A stretch of 64,000 nucleotides of DNA from UBA3839 sp963627995. Its GTDB lineage: Bacteria > Bacteroidota > Bacteroidia > Bacteroidales > Bacteroidaceae. Shown piece after piece: positions 54,457 to 63,656 of this stretch. Each line of letters starts with the position of its first letter. Position 1 is the stretch's first letter. The DNA lies in assembly GCA_963627995.1 (NCBI GenBank), contig CAVGCV010000001.1, forward strand, positions 124,001 to 188,000, written 5' to 3'. Below the pieces are notes generated by a model. It searched no databases. It worked only from the letters and a program-made list of their open reading frames with translations, and had not been told where the DNA came from. The translations under genes and the position numbers were made by a program.

Positions 54457-54966
54457 TCAGCGTGCGTCCTTCCGTGCCTTCAGCCGCTCCTTCAGGGCTT
54501 GGCGGGCGCGGAAGATGTTCACCTTTACGTCCGACTCGGAGATGTGCATGATTTCGGCAATCTCCCGGTAGGTGCGCCCGTCGATGTCGCGCAGCTGCAC
54601 GGCCGTCCGCTGCTTCTCGGGCAGGGCGTTGAGCACGCGGTTGAGCATCGCCACGCGCTCGTCGCTCACCATCCGCTCGTAGGGCGACTGCGCGGTGTCC
54701 ACGCGGTCGTGCTGCTCCTCGTCGAGCGAGAGGTTGGCCTGCTCCTTTTGCGCGTTGAGGTCGAGCGCGAGGTTGCGGCAGACGGTGGCCGAGAAGGCGT
54801 CGACGCTGCCGAACGCCGTGCCTTTCTGGAGCTCGCGCCACACGCGCACCAGCGTTTCCTGCACGATGTCCTCCGCATCCTCGCGGTTGAGGGTGATTCG
54901 CAGCGCCAGCCGGAAGAGCTTGTTCTTCAGTGGCAGCACGTCGTTTCGGAAACTGGTTTCTGGCAT
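54457..54966 (-). CDS. ECF-type RNA polymerase sigma factor
   Basis: 169 residues. Region 2: 'LFRLALRITLNREDAEDIVQETLVRVWREL' with the typical DAEDIVQET motif (core and -10/-7 binding). Region 4: 'ALPEKQRTAVQLRDIDGRTYREIAEIMHISESDVKVNIFRARQALKE' with the helix-turn-helix that reads the -33 element. Regions 1.1 and 3 are missing, as in group 4 sigmas. It is followed by its likely regulator. No exact TAnnTTTG box precedes it; autoregulation is possible. Confidence 0.95.
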   Translation of the reverse strand: MPETSFRNDVLPLKNKLFRLALRITLNREDAEDIVQETLVRVWRELQKGTAFGSVDAFSATVCRNLALDLNAQKEQANLSLDEEQHDRVDTAQSPYERMVSDERVAMLNRVLNALPEKQRTAVQLRDIDGRTYREIAEIMHISESDVKVNIFRARQALKERLKARKDAR

Positions 54967-55019
54967 CCCTCTGCTAATAAAGACGAATGAAAGGGGGAAA
55001 AGTTACAGGGTTTTCGGGG

Positions 55020-55043
55020 AAAAACGCGCGCGGGCGCGTTTTT
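55020..55043 (-). terminator. Terminator after trhP
   Basis: 10-bp stem AAAAACGCGC/GCGCGTTTTT with a 4-nt loop, 34 nt after the trhP stop on the minus strand; T-runs at both ends make it bidirectional. Confidence 0.75.
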
Positions 55044-55077
55044 TTCTTTTCTTTTTCTCTTTTTCTCTCGCCGCGCG

Positions 55078-56364
55078 TCACGGTGACGCGAGCGAGCGCT
55101 TCACCAGCACGTAGAGCTTGTCGTTGGGGCGCACGCGCTCGCGGGTCCTGATGGAGACGTTCTGCCCGCGTTCGGCCGTGTCGGCGGGCGCGAGGTCGAA
55201 GCGGATTTCCTCCACCGGCTGGATGAGCGCGCCGGTGGTGGGGCCCGTGACGAGCATCTTGTCGCCCACGCGCAGCGGCGCGTTCTCGACCACGAACTCG
55301 GCCACGCCGAGCCTCGAGAAGTACTTCACGCACTTGCCCACGTACACCTTCTGCTCCGTGGCCTTCGAGCCGTACACCTCGCACCACTCGCCCAGCCGCT
55401 GCCCCTGGTAGTAGCCGTCCCAGAAGCCCCGGTTGAACACGGTGGACAGCTCGGCGTCCCACCGCTCGAGCCGCGCCGCGTCGGCCTGGAACGTGCCGTC
55501 AATCACGGCGCGGACGGCCTCGTCGTAGGCCGCCGCCACCGTCCGCACGTATTCGGGCCCGCGCGCGCGCCCCTCGATCTTGAACACGCGCACGCCGGCG
55601 TTCATCATCACGTCGATGAAGCGGATGGTCTTCAGGTCCTTGGGCGACATGATGTACTTGTTGTCCACGTCGAGCAGCGTGCCGGTCTCCAGGTCGCGCA
55701 CCTCGTAGCCGCGGCGGCAGACCTGCACGCACTCGCCCCGGTTGGCCGAGCGGCCGGCGTTGTGGAGGCTCAGGTAGCACTTGCCGCTGACGGCCATGCA
55801 GAGCGCGCCGTGGCAGAACATCTCGATGCGCACCGGCCTGCCCGAGGGCCCGGTGATGTGCTGCGCCTCGATTTGCTCGTGGATGTCGCGCACCTGGAAC
55901 ATGTCCAGCTCGCGCGCCAGCACCACCACGTCGGCGAACTGGGCGTAGAATCTCAGCGCCTCCACGTTCGAGATGTTGAGCTGCGTGCTCAGGTGCACCT
56001 CCAGGCCCACGCTGCGGCAGTAGGCCATCGCCGCCACGTCGCTGGCGATGACGGCCGAGACGCCCGCCTCGCGGGCGGCGTCCACCGCCTCGCGCATCGC
56101 GCCGAGGTCCTCGCCGTAGATGATGGTGTTCACCGTGAGGTAGCTCCGCAGCCCGTGGCGGCGGCAGGTGGCGGCAATCTCGCGCAGGTCGTCGATGCCG
56201 AAGGCGCACGCCGAGTGGGCGCGCATGTTCAGCCGCCCGATGCCGAAGTACACGGAGTCCGCCCCCGCGTGGATGGCGGCGGCCAGGCTCTCGCGCGAGC
56301 CCACGGGCGCCATGATTTCGAAGTCCGGCCGCTTCCATCCGCGGCCGCTGGTGTCTGTCTTCAT
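55078..56364 (-). CDS. trhP: U32 family protein, probable tRNA hydroxylation protein TrhP
   Basis: 428 residues. The U32 core is clear: 'PVGSRESLAAAIHAGADSVYFG', 'LTVNTIIYGEDL', 'VHLSTQLNISNVEALRFYA', and the signature 'MFCHGALCMAVSGKCYLS' with 'RGECVQVCRRGYEV' carrying clustered cysteines that may hold an Fe-S cluster. The C-terminal beta domain ('YVLVKRSLASP' end) fits the TrhP/YegQ group, which helps hydroxylate uridine-34 in tRNA from prephenate; older names call it a collagenase-like peptidase. Promoter TAACTTTG at 56394. Confidence 0.82.
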   Translation of the reverse strand: MKTDTSGRGWKRPDFEIMAPVGSRESLAAAIHAGADSVYFGIGRLNMRAHSACAFGIDDLREIAATCRRHGLRSYLTVNTIIYGEDLGAMREAVDAAREAGVSAVIASDVAAMAYCRSVGLEVHLSTQLNISNVEALRFYAQFADVVVLARELDMFQVRDIHEQIEAQHITGPSGRPVRIEMFCHGALCMAVSGKCYLSLHNAGRSANRGECVQVCRRGYEVRDLETGTLLDVDNKYIMSPKDLKTIRFIDVMMNAGVRVFKIEGRARGPEYVRTVAAAYDEAVRAVIDGTFQADAARLERWDAELSTVFNRGFWDGYYQGQRLGEWCEVYGSKATEQKVYVGKCVKYFSRLGVAEFVVENAPLRVGDKMLVTGPTTGALIQPVEEIRFDLAPADTAERGQNVSIRTRERVRPNDKLYVLVKRSLASP

Positions 56365-56386
56365 CCCGATGCGTGGTTAGCTCTCA

Positions 56387-56394
56387 CAAAGTTA
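56387..56394 (-). promoter_or_regulatory. trhP promoter (-7 element)
   Basis: Minus-strand TAACTTTG, 22 nt before the start codon; no clear -33 TTTG. Confidence 0.6.
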
Positions 56395-56537
56395 CGCCTT
56401 TTCGTCCTAAGACGGAAACGAAACCGCCGTCGATTTGGCCGACGCCCGCCCTCCCGCGCCTTTCCCTGCGGGCCATGCGCCTGGCGTTGAGCCCGTTGCG
56501 TCGGCGCCGGGCGCCGGCGGCGGCGGTGCTGAAAAAC

Positions 56538-56636
56538 GTCCGCAGTGTTTCCCCCCGCGCTCCGCGGAGAAAATGTATTTCGTCCGCGGACGAAAAAGTT
56601 TTTCTCCGCAGACGTTTTCCCGCCTCCTCCGCAGTG
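56538..56636. repeat. Phased palindrome array R5
   Basis: Cores GTCCGCAGTG (56538), CTCCGCGGAG (56560), GTCCGCGGAC (56582), CTCCGCAGAC (56604), CTCCGCAGTG (56627); centre spacings 22, 22, 22, 23 bp. Inner spacers are AAAATGTATTTC and GAAAAAGTTTTT. A T-run and GGCGCGCC (56645-56652) follow. It sits 3' of mutS and upstream of the trhP promoter in the 487-bp gap 56365-56851. Confidence 0.87.
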
Positions 56637-56750
56637 TTTTTCCTGGCGCGCCTAAACGCCTGGCTTCTTGGCGGTTGCACGCCAGTCCGTCCGTCTCCTC
56701 CCCGGCGGCTGGGGATGGCGGAGGGCTGCCGCCCGGAAACGGCGTGCGGG

Positions 56751-56778
56751 CTTTGCGCAAAGTGCACTTTGCGCAAAG
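56751..56778 (-). terminator. 28-bp perfect palindrome after mutS
   Basis: CTTTGCGCAAAG, TGCA, CTTTGCGCAAAG: two copies of a self-complementary 12-mer around TGCA, making the whole 28 bp one perfect palindrome. It lies 73 nt past the mutS stop. It may act as a terminator or as a protein-binding site for two dimers. Confidence 0.5.
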
Positions 56779-56851
56779 TTCGGGAAGAGTAAGATGGTGG
56801 TGTTTTTGATATCCGCAACGTGGGGTGCGTTGCGGAAAAAAGCCCGGCGGG

Positions 56852-59479
56852 CTACTTTCCCTTCACGATGCGCTTGATGTCGTTGAGCTTGTTGAGGGCC
56901 TCGACGGGGGTGAGGTTGTCGATGTCGAGGTGGAGCAGCTCGTCGCGTATCTGGCAGAGCACGGGGTCGTCGAGCTGGAAGAAGGAAAGCTGCGGCGTGC
57001 CGCCCGGCGTGGCGGCGATGGCGTCGGTGCGCGGCCGGGCGATGCCGTCGCCCGCGCTGTTGCGCTCGAGGTCGGCCAGCACCTGCTCGGCGCGGGCGAC
57101 GACGGAGGGCGTCATGCCGGCAATCCGGGCCACGTGGATGCCGAACGAGTGCTCGCTGCCGCCGCGCTCGAGGCGGCGCAGGAAGAGGACGCGCCCGTCC
57201 GCCTCGCGCACGCTGATGTGGTAGTTCTTCACGCGCTGGTAGAGCCGCTCCATCTCGTTGAGCTCGTGGTAGTGGGTGGCGAAGAGGGTGCGGGCGTGGC
57301 GGCGCGGGTTCTCGTGGATGTGCTCCACGATGGCCCAGGCGATGGAGATGCCGTCGTAGGTGCTGGTGCCGCGCCCGAGCTCGTCGAAGAGGATGAGCGA
57401 CCGCTCCGTGAAGGTGTTGAGGATGCTGGCGGCCTCGGTCATCTCGACCATGAAGGTGGACTCGCCGAGGGAGATGTTGTCGCTCGCGCCCACGCGGGTG
57501 AATATCTTGTCGCAGAGGCCGATGCGGGCGGAGTCGGCCGGGACGAACGAGCCTATCTGGGCGAGGATGGTGATGAGGGCGGTCTGCCGGAGGAGGGCCG
57601 ACTTGCCGGCCATGTTGGGGCCGGTGAGGATGATGACTTGCTGCCGCTCGCAGTCGAGCAGGAGGTCGTTGGCCACGTACTGCTCGCCGGCGGGCATGCT
57701 GCGCTCGATGACGGGGTGGCGGCCCTGGCGGATGTCGGTGACGAGCGACTCGTCCACCACGGGGCGCACGTAGCGGCACTCGCGGGCGGTGGCGGCGAAG
57801 GAGAGCAGGCAGTCGATGTGGGCGATGGCGGCCGCGTCGGCCTGCAGGGCCGGGATGAACTCGGCCGCGTCGGCCACGAGGGCGCCGAAGAGCTGTGTCT
57901 CGAGCGCGAGGATGCGCTCCTCGGCCCCGAGAATCTTCTCCTCGTAGTCCTTGAGCTCCTGGGTGATGTAGCGCTCGGCCTGCACGAGCGTCTGCTTGCG
58001 TATCCAGCCGGCCGGCACCTTGTCCTTGAACGTGTTGCGCACCTCCATGTAGTAGCCGAACACGTTGTTGAAGCCTATCTTCAGGCTGCTGATGCCCGTC
58101 TCCTCTATCTCGCGCTGCTGAATCTGGAGGAGGTAGTCCTTGCCCGAGTAGGCCATCCGCCGCAGGCGGTCGAGCTCGTCGCTCACGCCGTCGGCGATGA
58201 CGCCGCCCTTGCTCACGAGGAAGGGCGGGTCGGGCTTGAGCTCGCGCAGGATGCGGTCGCGCAGCGAGGCGCAGGGGTCGAGGCGGGCCCCGATTTGGCG
58301 GACGTGGCTGTCGGGGCTCTGGGCGCAGAGCCGGATGATGGGCTCGACGGCCTGCAGGGCCACGCGCAGCTGCGTCATGTCGCGGGGCGACACGCGCTGG
58401 GTGGCTATCTTGGAGCAGATGCGCTCCATGTCGCCGACGCGGTGGAGCAGGCCGCTGACCTCGTCGCGGAAGCGCGGCTCGCGGAAGAACTGCTCGACGA
58501 CGTCCTGCCGCTCCCGGATGCGGCGGGCGTCCTTGAGGGGGAAGAGCAGCCAGCGGCGCATCATGCGCGCGCCCATGGGCGAGATGGTGCGGTCGATGAC
58601 CTTGAGCAGGGAGCTGCCGCCCTCGCTCATGGGCTCGACGAGCTCGAGCGAGCGGATGGTGAAGCGGTCGAGGCGCACGTAGCGGTCCTCCTCGATGCGC
58701 GCGATGCTGTGGATGTGGGCGGTGTGGGTGTGCTGCGTCTGCTCCAGGTAGAAGAGGACGGCGCCGGCGGCCACGATGCCGTTGCGCAGGTGGTCGATGC
58801 CGAAGCCCTTGAGGCTCTTCACGCCGAACTGCTCGTGGAGCTTCTGCCGGGCGGTGTCCTCGACGAAAATCCAGTCGTCGAGCTGGTAGGTGAAGTAGCC
58901 GCCGCCGAAGGTCTTCTCGAACAGCGGCTTGTGGCCGTACTCGTGCAGCACTTCCTTGGGGGCGAAGTTGGTGAGGAGCTTGTCGATGTAGTCGGTCGTG
59001 CCCTCGGCGGTGAGGAACTCGCCGGTGGAGATGTCGAGGAAGGCCACGCCGCAGGCCGACTTGCCGAAGTGGACGGCGGCGAGGAAGTTGTTCTCCTTGT
59101 TGGCCAGCACCGTGTCGGTCATGGCCACGCCCGGGGTGACGAGCTCGGTGATGCCGCGCCTGACGAGCTTCTTGGCGAGCTTCGGGTCCTCGAGCTGGTC
59201 GCAGATGGCCACGCGGCGGCCGGCGCGGATGAGCTTGGGCAGGTAGGTGTCGAGCGCGTGGTAGGGGAAGCCGGCCATGGCGGTGGCGTCCGCCTTCTTG
59301 CCCGCCCCGTTGCTGCGCCTGGTGAGGGTGATGCCGAGGATGTCGGCGGCGACGGCGGCGTCCTCGCCGTAGGTCTCGTAGAAGTCGCCGCAGCGGAAGA
59401 GTATGAGCGCGTCGGGGTGCTGTGCCTTGAAGTCGTGGAACTGCCGCATCATCGGCGTGAGTTCATCCTTGCTTGCCAT
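56852..59479 (-). CDS. mutS: DNA mismatch repair protein MutS
   Basis: 875 residues. The mismatch-binding N-terminus has 'LILFRCGDFYETYGEDA' (Phe-x-Glu type motif); the ATPase has Walker A 'LTGPNMAGKSALLRQ', Walker B 'RSLILFDELGRGTST' and 'TLFATHYHELNEME'. All domains are present at normal length. It recognises mismatches and recruits MutL. Last gene of the six-gene minus-strand operon; its start overlaps the end of the methyltransferase gene by 17 bp. Confidence 0.98.
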   Translation of the reverse strand: MASKDELTPMMRQFHDFKAQHPDALILFRCGDFYETYGEDAAVAADILGITLTRRSNGAGKKADATAMAGFPYHALDTYLPKLIRAGRRVAICDQLEDPKLAKKLVRRGITELVTPGVAMTDTVLANKENNFLAAVHFGKSACGVAFLDISTGEFLTAEGTTDYIDKLLTNFAPKEVLHEYGHKPLFEKTFGGGYFTYQLDDWIFVEDTARQKLHEQFGVKSLKGFGIDHLRNGIVAAGAVLFYLEQTQHTHTAHIHSIARIEEDRYVRLDRFTIRSLELVEPMSEGGSSLLKVIDRTISPMGARMMRRWLLFPLKDARRIRERQDVVEQFFREPRFRDEVSGLLHRVGDMERICSKIATQRVSPRDMTQLRVALQAVEPIIRLCAQSPDSHVRQIGARLDPCASLRDRILRELKPDPPFLVSKGGVIADGVSDELDRLRRMAYSGKDYLLQIQQREIEETGISSLKIGFNNVFGYYMEVRNTFKDKVPAGWIRKQTLVQAERYITQELKDYEEKILGAEERILALETQLFGALVADAAEFIPALQADAAAIAHIDCLLSFAATARECRYVRPVVDESLVTDIRQGRHPVIERSMPAGEQYVANDLLLDCERQQVIILTGPNMAGKSALLRQTALITILAQIGSFVPADSARIGLCDKIFTRVGASDNISLGESTFMVEMTEAASILNTFTERSLILFDELGRGTSTYDGISIAWAIVEHIHENPRRHARTLFATHYHELNEMERLYQRVKNYHISVREADGRVLFLRRLERGGSEHSFGIHVARIAGMTPSVVARAEQVLADLERNSAGDGIARPRTDAIAATPGGTPQLSFFQLDDPVLCQIRDELLHLDIDNLTPVEALNKLNDIKRIVKGK

Positions 59480-60062
59480 CGTTGCCTGTCGGTGTGTGGT
59501 CGGGGGTTGGGGGTGGGGGGAGGGGCTGCCTTTCCGTCAGCTTGCGGAAAAGCTCCCAGATGACGATGCCGGCGGCGGTGGCGACATTGAGCGAGTGCTT
59601 CGTCCCGAACTGGGGAAGCTCGACGCACCCGTCGCACATGTCGACCACCTCCTGCTGCACGCCTTTCACTTCGTTGCCGAGGACGACGGCGTATCGCGCG
59701 CCGGGGCCGCCGCACTCCAGCCGCTGGAGCATCGTGCTGCCCTCGGCCTGCTCCACGGCCAGCACCGTGTAGCCCTCGGCCTTGAGCCGCGCGACGGCCT
59801 CCTGCGCCGTGCCGGAATGCGACCACTCCACGCTGTCCTCCGCCCCGAGGGCGGTCTTGTGGATCTCGGGATGGGGCGGCCGCGCCGTGATGCCGCACAG
59901 GCAGATGCGCTCCACGCGGTAGGCGTCGGCCGTGCGGAACACGCTGCCGACGTTGTACATGGAGCGCACGTTGTCGAGCACCACGGCGAGCGGCAGCTTC
60001 GCGCTGCGCCTGAACTCGCCGACGCTCATGCGCCCCATCTCGGTCACTTTCAGCTTTCTCAT
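59463..60062 (-). CDS. TrmH/SpoU family RNA 2'-O-methyltransferase
   Basis: 199 residues from the ATG at 60062. SpoU motifs: 'VLDNVRSMYNVGSVFRTADA' (motif 1 with Asn and Arg), 'YAVVLGNEVKGV' (motif 2), 'HSLNVATAAGIVIWEL' (motif 3, knotted SAM site). It methylates ribose 2'-OH in tRNA or rRNA; the exact target is not clear from sequence. The C-terminal Pro-rich tail is probably disordered. It overlaps mutS by 17 bp and lies 29 nt after lgt. Confidence 0.88.
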   Translation of the reverse strand: MRKLKVTEMGRMSVGEFRRSAKLPLAVVLDNVRSMYNVGSVFRTADAYRVERICLCGITARPPHPEIHKTALGAEDSVEWSHSGTAQEAVARLKAEGYTVLAVEQAEGSTMLQRLECGGPGARYAVVLGNEVKGVQQEVVDMCDGCVELPQFGTKHSLNVATAAGIVIWELFRKLTERQPLPPPPTPDHTPTGNDGKQG

Positions 60063-60091
60063 CGTGCGGGCCTTGCTGCTGGTTCGGGCGC

Positions 60092-61003
60092 TTACGGACG
60101 GGCCTCCGGCGTGTCGCCGCCGCTCCTGCTCCTGCGCAGCATGCACCAGAGGCCGGCCAGCACGAAGGGGACGCTGAGCATCTGCCCCACGTTGAGCAGG
60201 GTGGAGCCGTCGTCGGTGCCGCCCTGCGCCTCCTTGAGGAACTCGACGAGGAAGCGGAAGGCGAAGACGGAGGTGAGGCAGAGCCCGAAGTAGAAGCCGC
60301 TGCCCACGGCGCGCCGCCGGCTCTTGTAGACGGCCCACTGGGCGAGGAAGACGAGCAGGTAGGCGGCGGCCTCGTAGAGCTGCGCGGGGTGGCGCGCGGC
60401 GAGGCAGCCGTCGACCATCGCCTCCTTGGTGTGGAACACGAACGCCCACGGCGCGTCGGTGGCGCGGCCGATGATCTCGGAGTTCATCAGGTTGCCGAGC
60501 CGGATGAAGCAGGCGGTGAGCGGCGCGACGAGCGCGATGTCGTCGAGGACGGTGAAGACGGGCACCTTCGAGCGGCGGATGTAGAGCAGCAGGGCGAGGA
60601 ACAGCCCGATGGCGCCGCCGTGGCTGGCCAGCCCCGTGTAGCCGGTGAAGTGCCAGTCGCTCCAGCCCGCGCCGAACTTCACGGGCAGGAGCATCTCGGC
60701 GACGCCCTTTCCGGAGGTGAGGAACACCGCCGGGTCGTAGAAGAGGCAGTGGCCCAGGCGCGCGCCGGCAATCACGCCGACGAAGCAGTAGATGAACAGG
60801 GGGTCGAACTTCCCCGTCGGCCGAGGCTTGCCGTCCCTGCCGGGGGCGGGGTCGATGCCCTGCTCCGCGTAGAGGCGGCGCATGGCGAGGTAGGCCAGCA
60901 GCAGCCCCGCCACCCAGCAGAGCCCGTACCACCGCACGGGCAGGCCGAGCAGGCGGAACGCCTCGGCGGGCGGGTTCCAGTCGATGAACAGCAGCCGTGT
61001 CAT
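60092..61003 (-). CDS. lgt: Prolipoprotein diacylglyceryl transferase
   Basis: 303 residues with about seven transmembrane helices. Lgt signature: 'RLGNLMNSEIIGRATD' (Arg, Asn and Glu of the family motif), 'GLASHGGAIGLF' with the essential His-Gly-Gly, and 'HPAQLYEA'. It transfers diacylglycerol from phosphatidylglycerol to the lipobox Cys of prolipoproteins. Start overlaps the ychF end by 4 bp, indicating coupled translation. Confidence 0.95.
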   Translation of the reverse strand: MTRLLFIDWNPPAEAFRLLGLPVRWYGLCWVAGLLLAYLAMRRLYAEQGIDPAPGRDGKPRPTGKFDPLFIYCFVGVIAGARLGHCLFYDPAVFLTSGKGVAEMLLPVKFGAGWSDWHFTGYTGLASHGGAIGLFLALLLYIRRSKVPVFTVLDDIALVAPLTACFIRLGNLMNSEIIGRATDAPWAFVFHTKEAMVDGCLAARHPAQLYEAAAYLLVFLAQWAVYKSRRRAVGSGFYFGLCLTSVFAFRFLVEFLKEAQGGTDDGSTLLNVGQMLSVPFVLAGLWCMLRRSRSGGDTPEARP

Positions 61004-62103
61004 ACGTTGAACCTGAAATGCATGATGTCGCCGTCCTGCACCACGTAGTCCTTGCCCTCGACGCCCAGCTTGCCGGCCTCGCGGACGGCGGCCTCGCTGC
61101 CGTACTTGATGTAGTCGTCGTACTTGATGACCTCGGCGCGGATGAAGCCTTTCTCAAAGTCGGTGTGGATGACGCCGGCGCACTGGGGGGCCTTCCAGCC
61201 GCGGCGGTAGGTCCACGCCCTCACCTCCATCTCGCCGGCCGTGATGAACGTCTCCAGCCTGAGCAGGCTGTAGATGGCCTTGATGAGGCGGTTGCAGCCG
61301 CTCTCCGCCAGCCCCAGGTCCTCGAGGAACAGCTGCTTCTCCTCGTAGGTCTCCAGCTCGGCGATGTCGGCCTCGGTCTGCGCGCTGATGACGATGAGCT
61401 GCGCGTCCTCGCCGCTGATGGCCTGCCGCACGCGCTCCACGTAGCCGTTTCCGCTGGCCGCGCTCGCCTCGTCCACGTTGCAGACGTAGAGCACGGGCTT
61501 CGTCGTGAGCAGGAACATCTGCCGCGCCGCGGCCTCCTCCTCCTCGCTCTCCAGCTCCACGGTGCGCGCGCTGCGCCCCTGTTCCAGCGCCTCCTTGTAG
61601 CGCGCGAGGAGGGCCAGCTCCGTCTTGGCCGCCTTGTCGCCGCCCACGCTGGCCTGCTTCTCCACGCGCCGGATGCGGCCCTCCACCGTCTCCAGGTCCT
61701 TCAGCTGCAGCTCGGTGTCGATGATTTCCTTGTCGCGGACGGGGTCGACGCTGCCGTCGACGTGCACGATGTTGCCGTTGTCGAAGCAGCGCAGCACGTG
61801 GATGATGGCGTCGCACTCGCGGATGTTGCCCAGGAACTGGTTGCCGAGCCCCTCGCCCCTGCTCGCGCCCTTCACCAGCCCGGCGATGTCCACGATGTCG
61901 CACACGGCGGGGACGATGCGCCCCGGGTGCACGAGCCCGGCCAGGCGGGTGAGCCGCTCGTCGGGCACGCTCACCTGCCCCATCTGCGCGTCGATGGTGC
62001 AGAACGGGAAATTCGCTGCCTGTGCCTTCGCACTCGACAGGCAGTTGAACAATGTGGACTTCCCCACGTTTGGAAGCCCCACGATTCCAGCTTTCAGTGC
62101 CAT
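61000..62103 (-). CDS. ychF: Ribosome-binding ATPase/GTPase YchF
   Basis: 367 residues. OBG-type G domain: 'KAGIVGLPNVGKSTLFN' (G1), 'CDIVDIAGLVKGASRGEG' (G3), 'YVCNVDE' in place of NKxD (the known change that makes YchF prefer ATP), and a C-terminal TGS domain ending 'GKDYVVQDGDIMHFRFNV'. YchF binds 70S ribosomes and is linked to translation and stress control. 4 nt after pfkB, 4-bp overlap with lgt. Confidence 0.96.
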   Translation of the reverse strand: MALKAGIVGLPNVGKSTLFNCLSSAKAQAANFPFCTIDAQMGQVSVPDERLTRLAGLVHPGRIVPAVCDIVDIAGLVKGASRGEGLGNQFLGNIRECDAIIHVLRCFDNGNIVHVDGSVDPVRDKEIIDTELQLKDLETVEGRIRRVEKQASVGGDKAAKTELALLARYKEALEQGRSARTVELESEEEEAAARQMFLLTTKPVLYVCNVDEASAASGNGYVERVRQAISGEDAQLIVISAQTEADIAELETYEEKQLFLEDLGLAESGCNRLIKAIYSLLRLETFITAGEMEVRAWTYRRGWKAPQCAGVIHTDFEKGFIRAEVIKYDDYIKYGSEAAVREAGKLGVEGKDYVVQDGDIMHFRFNV

Positions 62104-62107
62104 GTCC

Positions 62108-63043
62108 TTATTGGTTGTGTTTCTGTTTGTACTTCTCGGCGAACTCGCGCGAGATGCTGTTGTCGAACGTCTGGCAGGCCTCGGCCGCCAGGTCCATGCC
62201 GCACCGCACGATGCTGTCCCACTCGCGCTCGCCGACGGAGGAGATGCCGGCGCGGCGCACGCCTTGGCGGATGAGCCCGTACACGATGCCGGCGTTGAAG
62301 TTGTCGCCCGCCCCGATGGTGCTGACCGTCGGTATCTTCCGCACCGCGTAGCTCTTCCGGACGGAGGGCGTGAGGAGGCGGATGTCGCCGGCCGCGTCGG
62401 TGCAGAGCATCTGCTTGCAGTAGAACGCTATCTCGCGCTGGTAGACGTCGTCCACGTCGCCGCTGCCGAACAGGTTCTCCAGGTCCTCGGTCGAGCCGCG
62501 CACGATGTCGGCGTACTCCAGGTTCTCCAGCATGTCGGCGTGAATCTTGATGGCCTCCGCGCGGTGCGAGCTGCGGAAGTTCAGGTCGTAGTAGATGAGC
62601 GCGCCGCGGCCGCGGACGTACTCCAGGAAGTCCCTCACCTTGGGGCGCAGCGCGGGGTTCAGCACGAAGTAGCTGCCCATCATCACCACGTCGTCCGCCT
62701 CCACGTCGGGCCAGTCCACCTCCAGGCGCGCCGACGGGTAGTCCTTGTAGAACATGTACTCCGCGTCGTTCCGTTCGTTGAGCCACGCCAGCGAGACGGC
62801 CGAGCGGCCGTCGTGGTAGACGGCCACGTGGGAGCTGTCCACCCCGTTCGCCGCCATGAAGTCCAGTATCAGACGGCCCACGCGGTCGTTCCCCGTCTCG
62901 CTGATGATGGAGACGCGCTCGCCGAGCCGGCCCAGCGAGACGACCCCGTTGAACACCGATCCCCCGGGCACAGCCGCCGTCGGCCGGTTGTCCTTGAAGA
63001 TGATGTCCATGATGGTCTCGCCGATTCCTATTATCTTTCTCAT
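62108..63043 (-). CDS. PfkB family carbohydrate kinase
   Basis: 311 residues. 'GGSVFNGVVSLGRLGERVSIISETGND' is the PfkB N-terminal signature and 'TIGAGDNFNAGIVYGLI' the C-terminal one with the catalytic Asp in GAGD. These enzymes phosphorylate sugars or nucleosides (fructose, ribose, adenosine and others). The substrate cannot be told here. It overlaps the LOG gene stop by 4 bp and is followed by ychF after 4 nt. Confidence 0.92.
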   Translation of the reverse strand: MRKIIGIGETIMDIIFKDNRPTAAVPGGSVFNGVVSLGRLGERVSIISETGNDRVGRLILDFMAANGVDSSHVAVYHDGRSAVSLAWLNERNDAEYMFYKDYPSARLEVDWPDVEADDVVMMGSYFVLNPALRPKVRDFLEYVRGRGALIYYDLNFRSSHRAEAIKIHADMLENLEYADIVRGSTEDLENLFGSGDVDDVYQREIAFYCKQMLCTDAAGDIRLLTPSVRKSYAVRKIPTVSTIGAGDNFNAGIVYGLIRQGVRRAGISSVGEREWDSIVRCGMDLAAEACQTFDNSISREFAEKYKQKHNQ

Positions 63044-63621
63044 AAGTCAAAGTCCGTTTCGTTTCGTTCCGTTCCCGCCTCGCTCCCGGCGCAAGAGGCC
63101 TCCACGCACCCGACGACCTCGTCCAGCGTCGCCGCCCGCGACATCACCTCGCCCCAGGGGCGGCGGACCACGCCGCGCGCGCCGAGGCCGTCGAGGAAGG
63201 CGAACAGGCCGTCGTAGAAGCCGCCGACGTTCCAGAACACCACGCGTTTCGAGTGCATGCCGAACACGTTGCCGGCCATCGCGCTGAACGCCTCGTCGAG
63301 CGTGCCGACGCTGCCGGGCAGCGCCACCATCACGTCGCTCTCGCCCACCAGCCACTCCTTGCGGTCGGTCAGGTCCTCGCAGTGGAAGGTCACGTCGATG
63401 GCGTCGCTCGCGCACCCCGCCAGCTTGCGCGGCACCACGCCGAACACGCGGCCGCCGTTCCTGCGCACGGCCTGCGCCACGCGCTCCATCAGCCCGCACG
63501 CGCTGCCGCCGTACACGAGCGTGTGCCCCTCGCGGCCCATCCACTCGCCCAGCTGCTCGGCCGCCGTGCAGAAAGCCTCTTCCAGCTTGTCGGAGGAAGA
63601 GCAAAAAACGCCTATTTTCAT
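63040..63621 (-). CDS. LOG family (TIGR00730-type) Rossmann-fold protein
   Basis: 193 residues from the ATG at 63621, giving the family start 'MKIGVFCSSSDKLE'. 'LVYGGSACGLMERVAQAV' and 'DVMVALPGSVGTLDEAFSAM' match the conserved YGGg..GlM and PGGxGTxxE motifs, the latter with Ser in place of the second Gly. LOG proteins are nucleoside-5'-phosphate ribohydrolases; bacterial roles are in nucleotide salvage or cytokinin-like release. First gene of the operon with pfkB. Confidence 0.88.
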   Translation of the reverse strand: MKIGVFCSSSDKLEEAFCTAAEQLGEWMGREGHTLVYGGSACGLMERVAQAVRRNGGRVFGVVPRKLAGCASDAIDVTFHCEDLTDRKEWLVGESDVMVALPGSVGTLDEAFSAMAGNVFGMHSKRVVFWNVGGFYDGLFAFLDGLGARGVVRRPWGEVMSRAATLDEVVGCVEASCAGSEAGTERNETDFDL

Positions 63622-63648
63622 CGGGTTGTCTCTGTCGGTAACAATGTG

Positions 63649-63656
63649 CAAAGTTA
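63649..63656 (-). promoter_or_regulatory. Promoter of the LOG-to-mutS operon (-7 element)
   Basis: Minus-strand TAACTTTG, 28 nt before the LOG start. In the same 339-bp divergent gap (63622-63960) lie a GC hairpin (63718-63742, 9-bp stem) and the next promoter. Confidence 0.6.
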
